Shown in pieces: positions 34,758-46,527 of a stretch of DNA of 64,000 nt. The first letter of the stretch is position 1; each line of letters opens with the position of its first letter. Source of the DNA: Gongronella butleri (Eukaryota; Mucoromycota; Mucoromycetes; Mucorales; Cunninghamellaceae). A program made the position numbers and the translations under genes. Location of the stretch: NCBI GenBank assembly GCA_025201375.1, contig JAIWZP010000096.1, forward strand, positions 1-64,000, in the 5' to 3' direction. Below the pieces are notes generated by a model. That model did no database searches and was not told where the DNA came from. It saw only the letters and a program-made list of their open reading frames with translations.

Positions 34758-35779
34758 ACCAAATGTACCTAAAAAAAAAAAAAAAAAAAACTCCCCGCAC
34801 GAGGCACACGCCCATGTGACGACCGTGTGCGCAGATCCGCTTGATATGTTCAAAAACACGCCGCGTGAAAAGAGCCGCCTACTGTAGCCATTTTAACTTA
34901 CCATCATGCCCGTCTCTTCTCACACACAACCCCCCCTTTTTTTAACATGTCTTCAAATTGACGGCTGCGTGCTCTCTTTGAAACAAGTCACGATTTTTTT
35001 TTTTTTTTTTTGGAAAAATCAGCATGATGAGGCACGCGAGTGACCGCAGCATCCATGCAAATTTGCTCGCATAATCAACCCCGAATCACCGTGGTTTCGC
35101 TAGTGCTCAGCATAACCTGGTTTAGAGCAAATCAACGTTTTACGCCAGAAATGCCTTGTTTATGACTTTGCTCGAGACCCAGTCCTTGAACCGCAATTGT
35201 AAAGCACTTTTTGTCATAAAACAAATGTCGCGGTGTCGAATGGAACCTCTTTGAGCTGTCTGGCCTACATTTTGGTCGGCCATGCCCTGATGAAAAGGCT
35301 CTAAATTCAGATAAATCGGAATTACTCACCGAACGAACGCGCACAGCATTAAGAAACCTGTCATTTGAGAAGGCATTTCCGTCTTCTAGTATTCAGAAAC
35401 ATCATAAAAATCAGGGGTCGGCAAGGCAGTCATCGAGAAAATGTAAAATCTGGCTAAAAAATCCTCGATTTTGAACGCGTCTCGCCAAAATCGCTTTTAA
35501 TGTAGCGGCAGCCATGGCTCCCGATTGTTCTTGGTAGCGAAGAGCCATGCATAGTTCCAAAAAAATGTGACAATATCATCATTCACACGAAATAGCCATT
35601 CACCTTGTGTTTTTTAACATTTTCAAAGAAAAATAAAACCGCGTTTGCTATACTCATTTAGCGCTGTCTCCACCGCCGGCATGCAACTGGAGTTTTTGAA
35701 AAAGACGATTGGGTGATTTTGACATGATCAATTTTTAATTTGTACATCAAACAGGTAAGAAAAACGAAAGTGTCAAGCT
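34758..35779. other. Intergenic, no gene seen
   Basis: Convergent 3' flanks. Contains an A20 run (34771-34790) and a T19 run near 34995. The stretch 35040-35750 is AT-rich without recognisable coding or repeat content. Confidence 0.5.
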
Positions 35780-36872
<1,093 letters not shown>

Positions 36873-37814
36873 GTTGTATAGCGTAAAATAGAGGAAGAAA
36901 AAAGAAAAAGGCAAGGACGAGGCCCAATGCCTGATTTTGCATGGAGCGATCAGGCCGCCGCCGCCGCCCGCCGGACCACGTCGGACCTTTTTTTTTTGCC
37001 CGCCCCTCCACCCTCAAGCTGGGCGTCAATTTGCGGATTTTGCCTCCCAATTCATCACTCAGTCCATCAATGGCCATGGATCAGCAACCATTCATTCCTG
37101 GCATATCCAATTGACGTGAGAGGCACCAAAAAAGGGCAAGGGTGACAAGCAAAAAAGCAGGGAGACGCGTCCAAAAAAAAAAAAAGGAGGCACAGGCTGC
37201 GTCAGGGACTTTACGCAGGTTGATCCTTGTTCCGCAACGTCAACATGGCCCAGCAACCACGGAAATCCCGTGTAAAAAAAAGTCTGCATGAAGCCAAGAT
37301 TTCCCGTGTTTTCTGCGCGTCTCTTGCATCGTTTAGCCCCATTGGCCGTGCAATTGGCCGCTGAAGCACGTATCGCCCGTTTTTTTTTTTTTTTTTACGC
37401 CATGACGTAATTTTTTTCACCTCGGTCAGAAAGGAGTGCATCTTTTGAGGATCTCCTTTGGCGCGCGTGTGTGTATTTTGCTCCCAATTGAAACATTGAG
37501 GCGAGGAAAAATAAAAAAGAAACTATCATCACCTTTTTGCTTTTTTTGCGTGTCATGTGACCTCAAGGGGAATCGGGAGCGCAAAGAAGAAGGAGAAACG
37601 GGAAAGGTCTCACAGGGAAATCGCACTAAAACCAATCGACAAATTGGATGGGCATATAAAAAAGCAAGCATGACACGCTTCTTTTTTTTTTATTTCTGCC
37701 TCGTCTCCTTTTTTTTTTTCTTTTTTTTTCTGCAACTCTCTTTCGCAAATCCTTCACACGACTCATTGAACCCTACAGCCAGCGCCTGACCACCTCCAAT
37801 AGCATTCTTCGATC
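36873..37814. other. Divergent intergenic region, uS3 / small coiled-coil gene
   Basis: Holds the uS3 promoter on the left and the core-promoter-like elements listed separately on the right. T/C-rich tracts at 37680-37740. No additional gene is supported. Confidence 0.5.
37632..37661 (+). promoter_or_regulatory. CCAAT and TATA-like core promoter
   Basis: CCAAT at 37632-37636 and TATAAAA at 37655-37661, followed by a T-rich tract (37680-37737) and then the ATG at 37815. It is the clearest TATA-type arrangement in the window and supports the short downstream frame as a real transcript. Confidence 0.5.
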
Positions 37815-38003
37815 ATGACCGAGACCCTGAAGACCAATTCCAGCAACCTGGCCAGCCGATCAGAGCAAGAAAAGCTCAAGGAAGAGATTGCCCAGCTACG
37901 CAAGGAGTGGGAAGATTTGTGCTCCAAGGATGATCTTGTCAAGCACCACATTGACGTTGTGCGACAAAAAATTGGCGAGCAAAGAAGATCACATTTGCAA
38001 TGA
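37815..38003 (+). CDS. Small coiled-coil protein (62 aa), unknown
   Basis: Frame MTETLKTNSSNLASR then a heptad-like helical stretch (about residues 16-60, EQEKLKEEIAQLRKEWEDL, KHHIDVVRQKIGEQ). No family is recognised; small coiled-coil adaptor proteins look like this. The T/C-rich leader and CCAAT/TATA elements upstream support it. An unseen downstream exon is possible, but the stop falls without an obvious donor. Confidence 0.5.
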   Translation: MTETLKTNSSNLASRSEQEKLKEEIAQLRKEWEDLCSKDDLVKHHIDVVRQKIGEQRRSHLQ

Positions 38004-38454
38004 CGATGCCCTTTCTTTTTTTTCCAAAGAAATAAACGACGCCACGACGCGCAGACACAAATGGAAAAGGACCCTCACGAATAATTGTCCGAGCACACAC
38101 ACTCCCCAATTGGTTTATTTAATGTAAAAATGGCAAAATGATATCAAATGTGTGAAAAAAGAAGAGATGCGTACATGCAAGAGCAAAAAAAAAAAAAAGG
38201 ATGCAAGACGGGGGAGGGAGAGAGAGAGCAAAAGCGATCTAAAGATCCAGCAAAAGAAAAAGAAAAGTGACACGGAGGGGGGAGAGACGACAAGAACCCA
38301 AAAAAAAAAAGAAAAAAAAGCAAAAAAAAACACGATCAAACCAGACAAAAAAACGAAAAAAGAGGGAGGAGGGAACAAGGGGAGTTGAGAGGGAGGCGAT
38401 GGGTGAGAAGAAGAAGAAGAACAAGGAGAAAAAGAGGATTGGGAGGGGAGGGTG
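38004..38454. other. Intergenic, strongly purine-rich tract
   Basis: About 38150-38450 is almost entirely A and G on the plus strand (GGGGGAGGGAGAGAGAGAG, A-runs, GAAGAAGAAGAAGAA). It is the 3' flank of PHO85, so the transcript side is pyrimidine-rich. No gene. Confidence 0.7.
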
Positions 38455-39372
38455 TTATTCGCCAAAGGGGATGTTGCGGACCTGGTCAAAGTAGGCGTGA
38501 TTAAGTGCTTCTTTTGCCGTGATGCGCAGCTGGGGCTGGTATTGGAGCATGCGATTGAGAAGATCGAGGCCGTGGGGGTCGATGCTTGGGAGGATTTGGT
38601 AGATTGTCTGTGGTGGGTAATATTGTTGGTTTGCTTTTGCATATTCTGGCAATTGGGACACATTTGGCCATGTTTGTTCGGTGGGTGTGCCCATCATACG
38701 GAAGATGCGCTGCAATTGGTCGTCATTGGTGGTGCCTGGAAACAAGGGGCGACCCGTGTACATCTCTGCCATGATGCATCCGGCGGACCAAATATCGATG
38801 GACGTGGAATACATGCGAGAGCCGAGGAGCACGTCGGGGGCGCGATACCAGAGCGTGACAACTTCGTTGCTAAAAGTGTTGACAGGAATGCCAAAGGCGC
38901 GTGCCAAGCCGAAATCGCCCAATTTCAATTCGCCTCGCTTGTTGATCAGTAGATTTTGCGGCTTGAGGTCGCGGTGCAAGACGCGATTCTCGTGGCAATA
39001 GGCAATGCCCCGCAACAGCTGGTACATGAACTTTTTGATGGTGGGCAAATCGAGGGCGCCGTGAGTCGCCTTGGCGTGCGCGTCCATGTACTTTTTCAAG
39101 TCTTGGTCCATGAATTCAAACACAAGCACAAGCTTGTTCTCCGTGTGGATCACGTCCATCAGGCGCATGATGTTCGGGTGTTTCAGCTCCTTCATCAGCG
39201 ATATCTCGCGAATAGCTGTCGACGGCGCGCCTTCCTCTGCGTCCAAGTGAATTTCCTTGAGCGCAACCACTTCCTGGTTCAGACGGCTGCGTCCTTTGTA
39301 TACCGTCGCATACGTTCCCTCTCCAAGCTTCTCGAGGCGCTGGTAGCGGTCCATCCCGGTGTTTGACGCCAT
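38455..39372 (-). CDS. PHO85: Cyclin-dependent kinase PHO85/CDK5-like
   Basis: Intronless, 305 residues, matching Pho85 (yeast 305). Glycine loop [12 protein letters not shown], catalytic lysine at about K39 (VALKEI), PSTAIRE helix at 50-56 preceded by [46 protein letters not shown], and [35 protein letters not shown] is typical of Pho85/CDK5 rather than CDK1. In yeast the kinase couples phosphate, carbon and cell-cycle signals through many cyclins. No C-terminal extension. It is unusual here in having no introns, whereas its neighbours are intron-dense. The start [17 protein letters not shown] is the first ATG. Confidence 0.95.
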   Translation of the reverse strand: MASNTGMDRYQRLEKLGEGTYATVYKGRSRLNQEVVALKEIHLDAEEGAPSTAIREISLMKELKHPNIMRLMDVIHTENKLVLVFEFMDQDLKKYMDAHAKATHGALDLPTIKKFMYQLLRGIAYCHENRVLHRDLKPQNLLINKRGELKLGDFGLARAFGIPVNTFSNEVVTLWYRAPDVLLGSRMYSTSIDIWSAGCIMAEMYTGRPLFPGTTNDDQLQRIFRMMGTPTEQTWPNVSQLPEYAKANQQYYPPQTIYQILPSIDPHGLDLLNRMLQYQPQLRITAKEALNHAYFDQVRNIPFGE

Positions 39373-39854
39373 AAAACAAAAAAAAACAAAAACAAGTGTA
39401 TACAGAAAAAGAAGAAAAAAAAAGGAGAAATAGCGGCGAGCCCACGCTGCATTTGGTAAAAATAAAAAAGTGCGCCTCCATCCGGTTCACACTCCGCCCT
39501 TGGCTCCTTTACAAACAATGATTGGTTCATCGGAAACGTGGTCTTCCTGGTTTTTCCTGGCCGTCATCACCCCCAAGCCGGCTCCAATTCCATTGGGCAA
39601 TCATTAGCAACCATGTGTGCGCGCATCCCAACAATAAAACAAAATAAAATAAAAAAACGACGCGTGCACGCTCCTTGAAAAGTGGAAACCGCGTTTTCTT
39701 GCCGTTTCAATGGCCTGTCTCCCATTTCCTTGGGCTGATTGATGACTAAAGCGGCCCCTCCCCCTGCGGTGCGTAGTCGCCTCTTTTTCCTTGCGGCACC
39801 CTCTCAGCAGTCTCACGGGTCACGTTATCGTGGACTACCCGCTTTTGTTCGTTT

Positions 39855-39888
<34 letters not shown>

Positions 39889-40415
39889 TCTTCGGCTTGT
39901 TTCGTGCCCACCGTGTCAATTGAAGTTGAAGCACCCCATCAATGGCATCCATTGACAGATGCACATCCTACCCACGTGTGGGGCGCCCTTTTTTTTTCTT
40001 GATTGAATCGTGTCACAAAGAAGATGCAGGTCATTTGTTGTCAATGTTCGTGGAATTGGACCGAGAGACCCATCACAAGACCACCATCCGCCATCCCGCG
40101 CTTCCTTTGTTTATATGCCATCTCAAGAAGCCCATTGGTCGGCGCGTTGGCGCGCAAGCGATACGCGTCCATGTCCGAAAAGAGCAGCAAACAAACGAAA
40201 ATCGCCAGTGGAACGCGTCTCGCCATACGCGTCCATTTGGAAATCAGCTGAAATTAGATGAATTCAATCATTGTTTTTTAATTACGTGACATGCAAAAAA
40301 AAAAAAAAGAGGTGCGGCCAGGGAGGGAAAAAAAATCAGGGTAAACTATGGCAAACACCAGGTGGGGAACATGAAGAAGAGCAAAAATGAGGATATGTAC
40401 ATTAACAGATTGGTT
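39373..40415. other. Intergenic, no gene seen
   Basis: 5' flank of PHO85 and 3' flank of ELP3. T31 run at 39857-39887. Open frames across 39942-40289 have no recognisable product. Confidence 0.5.
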
Positions 40416-41438
40416 TTACACGAGCATCTTGGACATGTAAGGCCCTGAATAGAAAGAGAGAAAGAAAGAAAAATAAGAACACATTGCCCCATGGTGTGAT
40501 GGATTTTGTGGTTTTTTCTTCTTACCATCCAGCGTATAGCCAAGCTTGGCGTAATAATGGCGAACGCCGACGCCTGAAATGACGGAGAGTTTGTGTGAGC
40601 CATGCTCGTCGCGTGCAATTCGCTCTGCCTCCTCCATGAGAAGCGTGCCAAAGCCCTGGTGCTGGAATTTTGTAGGATCGCGGTCATGCATGGGGACGAC
40701 GGAGCCGTACACGTGCAATTCACGGACAATGGAGCTTGGCTGAGCCGTCAATTCCGGGCGGAATGTCTGTGGCGAGCACTTGCGCAGGCGGAGCAAACCG
40801 ACCAAAATGTCCTGATGGGGGTCTTCGTACGACAAGAACGTCTCCCACCCGCCATTGGCCACATAGTCGCGTCGAATCAGCTCCACCTGGTCCGGCTGGA
40901 TCTTTTGATGGATTTCCGTGATACCCACCTCGCGTGTGCGCACATCGCGGCACTCGGTGCCCAAATCTTTCATCCGCTGCAGCGCCAATTCGCGCAAATT
41001 GCCGTGCTCCACGCCAGACGTGACCAATGGCATGGGAATATCGCGCTGCACACGGTACACACGCGTCCAGGGCGGCACAAGCGCAAGAATACGCGCAACA
41101 AGGTCCACAAGCGCGTTTGGAGGGTAATTTTGATACCGCCCCGTGCGCCACAGCTCGTACAGGCCCGTGCCACGAATCACAAGCGTCGGATAGATCTTGA
41201 GACCATCCGACCGATACGCAGGATTCTCAAAATACTCTTTGAATTGCTCCATGTCGCGCTCCATCCCCACATTCGGCAAATCAGGCATCATGTGGGCAAC
41301 AACCTTGAATCCCGCATCCTTGGCAAGATGGAACGACTCGGTCACCGCCTTGACCGTGTGGCCACTAAGAAAAAAAAAAGGGTCCGTGGATGAGCAAATG
41401 GACAACCAACAGACGAAAAATGGCTAATTTTTTTCTCT

Positions 41439-41473
<35 letters not shown>

Positions 41474-42623
41474 ACCGATTGGTATCTCTAGCGACATCTT
41501 CGTAGACACTCTGGACACCAATTTCGAGGCGAGTACATCCATAGCGCAACATTTGGCTAAGATGGGGCTTGAGACAATAGTCGGGGCGCGTTTCAATGGT
41601 GATGCCAATGCACTTTGTCTGGCTCTGCTGCGAGTAGCGCACAGCCTCGTCAATGTCATTGCTAGAGTGGCCCGACAGCGCGTCGTGCAGATTGGCGATA
41701 AAGTAATTGCGATAATCCTCGGGCATCGACATGAAGGTGCCGCCCATCAGGATGTACTCCACCTTGTCCACCGAATGGCCCAAGCTGCGCAGCTGGTCCA
41801 CGCGCCCGCGTGCCTGTTCGTAAGGGTCGTAACGCGCGCGGATCGCACGCATCGACGTCGGTTCATAACCCGTATAGGACTGCGTCGAATACTCAAAGTC
41901 CGAATCAGGGCCACCTGGGCAATACCTGGAAAAAAACAAAAAGAGTGGATGAGCATCGACGCGTCAAAGGGCCTGGAAAACGCGTCAATCGCATGGAAAA
42001 CGCGTCAATCGCCATTTCTCACGCGCAAATGGACATTTTTCTCGCGAAAGTGGGCATTTTCACATTTCGCATTTTCGCCGTCCTTACACGCAAATGTTGC
42101 CTGTCATGGCAATGTGAGGGCATCGATGCGGCTTGCACATGACCGCCACCACGGCAATCTACAATGAATAAAAAAACAATCAGACACCAAATTCCTTGCT
42201 TCATTGCCTAAAAATCCACTTACACCAGAGGCTGTACGGACTGGCTTGGCCTTGAGCTTGGGCAGCAGCGCCGCCTTATGCTGCTCGGGAATGGCAGCAA
42301 TGATGTCCACGAGCTTTGGCTGGTTGGGCAGCTTGTTTTTGCGCGACACTCTGTTCTTCAAGGCGTTCAAATTCACGTCTCGGCCCTCGTTCGTCGCAAG
42401 AACAAGCTCATTGATGATCTCAGCACATGTCTTCACCATGAGCTCGGCCTATGCACGCGGTGAGACTCTCCATTCTATCCAAAAAGTAGATCATTCGCTA
42501 AAACATACCTGAGAGGGCCCTAAAATCGCCAAAAAAAAGTAAAAAAAAAATAAGCAAACGGCGCCTCGATCAGAGTATTTCATACTCTCTTGAACCTTTA
42601 CCCTTCTTGTTCTTGGCTGACAT
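40416..42623 (-). CDS. ELP3: Elongator subunit 3, tRNA-modifying radical-SAM/acetyltransferase
   Basis: Catalytic subunit of Elongator, which makes cm5U-type modifications at tRNA wobble uridine. Exons on the minus strand: 42602-42623, 42509-42519, 42224-42448, 42088-42158, 41476-41925, 40526-41364, 40416-40444, giving 548 residues (human 547). The N-terminus has [11 protein letters not shown] and [15 protein letters not shown]. The radical-SAM cysteines are seen as RCPH, NICVYCPGG (about C99, C109, C112). Further blocks are [69 protein letters not shown] and [12 protein letters not shown]. The C-terminal GNAT domain has [30 protein letters not shown] and [14 protein letters not shown], and the last exon encodes GPYMSKMLV. 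Exon 2 is only 11 nt (Gly-Pro-Ser-Gln with one base from exon 1). Confidence 0.96.
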
Positions 42624-43169
42624 GGTGTTCTAAAAGAAAGAAAGAAATGGAGATTCGAAAGAAAAAAGGCAAAACGAGGAAAAAGAGCAAAAAATAAAAA
42701 AGAGGCTGGCAAAGTTAAATTATAAACTCCGCCAGCTTGGGCCGTCGTTCTGCCTTGGTTTGCGCGCAGCTTTCGATCGGGCGGCGTGTCGTCTGATCAA
42801 TGCACTTTATGCGATATTTTACTTTTTCCTTGTTTTTGATTCAATATTCCCCATCTCCACAAAAAAAAAAATAGCATGTTAAAGGCATAGAACCTCCAGG
42901 TTAGTAAACGTTTAACAACGATTAGACCACTAGACACCAAGCAATCTCGAATTTGCTTGCTATGGGAATTTGATGCCTTGACGGATGCCGCTATTGCCTG
43001 CTGCTCTTCATACGTACAGCAGAAGATTTGATCTTCTTTTATTATAGTAGCGCGCTATAAAGTAAAAATGGGGATCGAGTATACTGTTGCCGAGAAATGG
43101 CGATATGGCCATTTTCTTTTGTTCTGCTCACGGTGAAGATGAAATAACAATCTACATGGAACTTTTTGC
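42624..43169. other. Intergenic, no gene seen
   Basis: 5' flank of ELP3, AT-rich. Nothing coding or structured is supported. Confidence 0.5.
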
Positions 43170-43870
43170 ATGCTGGATCAACGACTTCAAGGTCTCTCTT
43201 TCAAATGAGCCCACCCTTGGGAGATTGTAGCTACAGGATCGGCCACAATTACCATTTTTGAAAATTGCGGATTTTCCAAGGGGTGCAGTCGAGGATTTGA
43301 AAGTCGAGAATTTAGGTCCTCGGATCGCCGCGCCATTCAACCACATGGTAGAACACCTCTCATTCATCTACAAAAAAGAAATAAAAACCAGGAATCAAAT
43401 ATGTTGGTTTTGGAGCAAAACGCGCTTTTCTGTGATTTAGAGTGCGTTTTCACCACAAGTCAAACTTAATGAGAATTGGCCGCTGCGCGTCGAAACGCAA
43501 ATCATCCGAAAGAGCGCAACCTGGGGCGTACGTGACTATCCGTGATCAGTGGAAATTTGGCGTGTTGACAGAATTGACTCGTTTACAAAACGGGGCTATT
43601 TTAGTGTCACATTTGGCGCGTGATGAATCGCGCCACGCCAGTGATATCCGCGCCTTGCCGGAAGAGAATTCATGCACCTGGTGCATCTCTTGCTGGCGGA
43701 CGCGTCGGCGCGGCTCCACGATGCGTTCCGACCGAGCAATTCGATTTTGAATTTAAACCTAAAATCATTAATTGCTCGACAATGACGAGATGGATCAAGG
43801 TCCTTTTTTGTCCTAATGGTTGTTTTTCCACGCGCCGGTGCTTGTGTGCAAGTTTGACATGCATCTGGTG
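43170..43870 (+). repeat. Dispersed composite repeat, two-module copy
   Basis: Plus-strand copy of the M1+M2 repeat. M1 (about 43170-43360) has TTTCCAAGGGGTGCAGTCG and CCATTCAACCACATGGTA. M2 (about 43440-43800) has CATGCACCTGGTGCATCTC and CGTCGGCGCGG. Orientation is opposite to the 4105-4830 copy, and the module order is conserved. The 62600-62810 copy retains CCCAGGGGTGCAGTCGAGG. Confidence 0.65.
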
Positions 43871-44881
43871 ACCCAAGTTCTCAATTTTGGTTTGGGAGCT
43901 CGAAACCGCTCATTTTTGGAGTTGCATGTGCAGGCCCCAAGGACCCGAGGCAGCTGTCGCTCGCGTCCCACTAGGGGGTTTTCACTCGTCTTTTCATGTT
44001 GCGACGCGTTTCGGAGCTCCAAACAGCACCTGCTTGGCGAGTTGTAGCTGATGTTCTGCTAAAACGACAGTTGGTGATTTTCATCCAGTGAATATGTCGT
44101 CATGACCTCCCCCAAACTCAAGTCAATTGATGCCGGATGCGCCGCTTCAACGATTCGTCGCATTCACGACGGTCCGAAAGTGCCATTTTGTAGGACGCGG
44201 CGCGAAATTAAAGCAAAATGCGTAACATATTGGTGGTGTGCTCAGATAAAAATCCACTACAATGCTTCAGAGATACAAGCCACTGCACCGTCTTGCGGTG
44301 CTGATTCATTTGAGATCCAATTCGCCTCGATTGATTGATGTCCTTGCCCAGTAAAAAATCAAAGTCTTCAATGTTGGTGTATTTTCCCCTCAAATCCTCT
44401 TCACTTGTCCAAAGGGTGCCCGAATTGTGCAGCAAGTGATGAACGTTGGCAATCCCAGGAATTGGGTCTGTGCGCGCAATGATTCTATTATTTGGCAGCA
44501 ACAAGGTCAAACAAAATTTTGCTTTCGGCTCATTTTGCAATTGTGTCCACTATCTTGACGATAGAGTTGTCACGAAAAAGGACCAGTCAAATCATGATGC
44601 GCCCCCGGCCCCTTTGTATTGTGCCTTTTTTTTGCCTGGCCTGGCTCCAATGGCATTAAAATCGATTAGTATAAAAGATAGGTGTATGATGACGATGGTG
44701 CTAAGCGTGACGATGCGAGGCTGTCGCTGAGGGTCGAGACAAAAAGGGAAAAAAGGGATGCGGCATTTGCATAGGGCAGGAAAAAACAAGGGAGCGAACG
44801 TCGGATGCTGAAAAGGGGATCTCGACACGCTCCACTTACTTTTTCCCCTCTTTTTCCTTTCACTTCTTTCTTTGGTCAGCT
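43871..44881. other. Intergenic upstream of the SxIP-motif gene
   Basis: No gene is recognised. 44274-44320 resembles the anchor of the 8-kb tandem array (GCTGATTCATTTGAG block). T-rich leader at 44845-44880 just before the next ATG. Confidence 0.45.
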
Positions 44882-46212
44882 ATGCAGTCCCCCACGTACA
44901 CCAGCCCATCTCTAGACCTGCCGACCAACACTGACAAAAACGTCCAAGGCTGGCTCATGGGCGTCCCTGGCTACAGAGACACGACCACTTTGCCTCAAGA
45001 ACCACTCGTGTAAGACCTTGTTTTTCCCCCTTTTTTTTTTTTCAACACTGTTGTCTGTTTTTCCTTCCCCTTTTCGCTGGCTTGTTGGCCTCACATCCCT
45101 TTTTTTTTTTCTTTTGCAGTCTCCCTGTTGACCACGCACTACCAGCAGCACCAAAACGCCAAGAACGACGTAAATCCACCAGCTCAACCGCGTCGGACGA
45201 CAGCGTCAACCTGGATGACCTTATCAATAAAAACAATATTCTCAGCGTCGACGACGAGACCGACTTGCCCAACCTATCCACGCTGGATTTAGACGACAAC
45301 AAGGAGGATTTCTGGCAATTGGACCATGCGGCAAGTTGACTCACGGCGTTCAATGCCAAGATGGCAATGGCTCATTTGGCTCTATTTCTTTTTCTTTTTT
45401 TTTTTTTTCTTGGTTTTTTAGACATTTTTGCAGGACCGAGGCACGCAGTTGCAAAAGCCAAAAGTACCGACGGCATTACGAAAGGTTGGGCGTTTTTTGA
45501 TAAAAAGAGGAAACTTTTTGGCTCAACAGGTCTCGTTTTATTATATTTTTGATGGAATTAGTCACCTCTCGCGTCATCCGTTGGCGATGTGTTGGAGTCG
45601 AATGCACCTTTGCGACGATTGAGGTCTCCCAGCATCAATAGCGACGATCATCAGAGCAGCAGCAGTGGCAGCTTGACGATTCCGTCGCCCAGTCAGCAGC
45701 AATTGTACGTAAATCGTCTTCCGCCGCCCGACACGCCACGCACGGCAAGCCGCATGAGCAACTATTCCACGACAAGCAGCACGACGTCGTCTCATACCAA
45801 CAATATCCACTCAGCCTTGCCACGCCCGCGCAAAACGAGCATACCCACGCCCTCGCGCTCAAACACCACGAGGCACCTGCCCACCCCAACCCCCACCAAT
45901 GGCAGTGTCAGCAGGCTCGCCCAGCGCGCATCGCATATCCCTGCGCCAAAACCACCCCCTTCCCTCGGCAATTTATCCTCATCCCGGTCCACAGGCATCC
46001 CAGCACGCTCACCCTCGCGCCTCGCTTCCCCCAATGCCGCAAAAAAACCACCAACACGTGCCACACATATCCCAACCGTCAGATCCCGCCCATCCCCGGT
46101 CAGAAACAGCCTCTTTGGCCTCCAGCGCGACGATGCTCCTGCTTCTTCTTCAAACACGTCCCCTTTGCGCCCAGAATCGCGAAACACTCTGCCACGTTAC
46201 CCCAGAAAATGA
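44882..46212 (+). CDS. Ser/Pro-rich protein with four SxIP-type motifs (candidate microtubule plus-end binder)
   Basis: Exons 44882-45009, 45120-45330, 45422-45484, 45562-46212 give 350 residues in frame. The N-terminus (LDLPTNTDKNVQGWLMGVPG, about 11-30) looks conserved but is unfamiliar. Residues about 75-110 are acidic (NNILSVDDETDLPNLSTLD). The C-terminal half is basic, Ser/Pro-rich and unstructured, with TSIP (226-229), SHIP (258-261), TGIP (278-281) and THIP (302-305), each among Ser/Pro/Arg/Lys. That matches the SxIP consensus bound by EB1-type proteins, so a microtubule plus-end role is inferred. Intron 2 needs a GC donor (CG/GCAAGT) to keep frame; an alternative GT donor would read a different exon 3. 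No family name is assigned. Confidence 0.68.
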
Positions 46213-46527
46213 TTTTTTTAAGAAAAATGTTGCCACGCATACCTTTTTTCCCTCTAGGGGTTCGTCGGATATTCGTTCAGATGGGAATATCTATATTTTG
46301 CACTAATAAAAAAGACGAATTGTTGCCTCCAAACCGCGAAAAAAAAAGGAAAAAAAAAAAAGGCGCGGTCGGGGGTTGTCGCGCCACAAATGTGGCCAGT
46401 GGATGAGCTTTCGTGCTCCCTTTTTTTTCCCCTCTCTTTTCCTCCCCTTTTCTTTGTCCTTTGTTCTCTTTGTAACTTTTGATCCCGTCTTGCCGAGCCA
46501 AAGGCCCTCTTTTTTTTCTTTTTCACA
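46213..46527. other. Intergenic, promoter region of SLD2
   Basis: 315 bp. The T/C-rich leader 46418-46520 directly precedes the SLD2 ATG, as in other plus-strand genes of this window. No gene. Confidence 0.55.
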
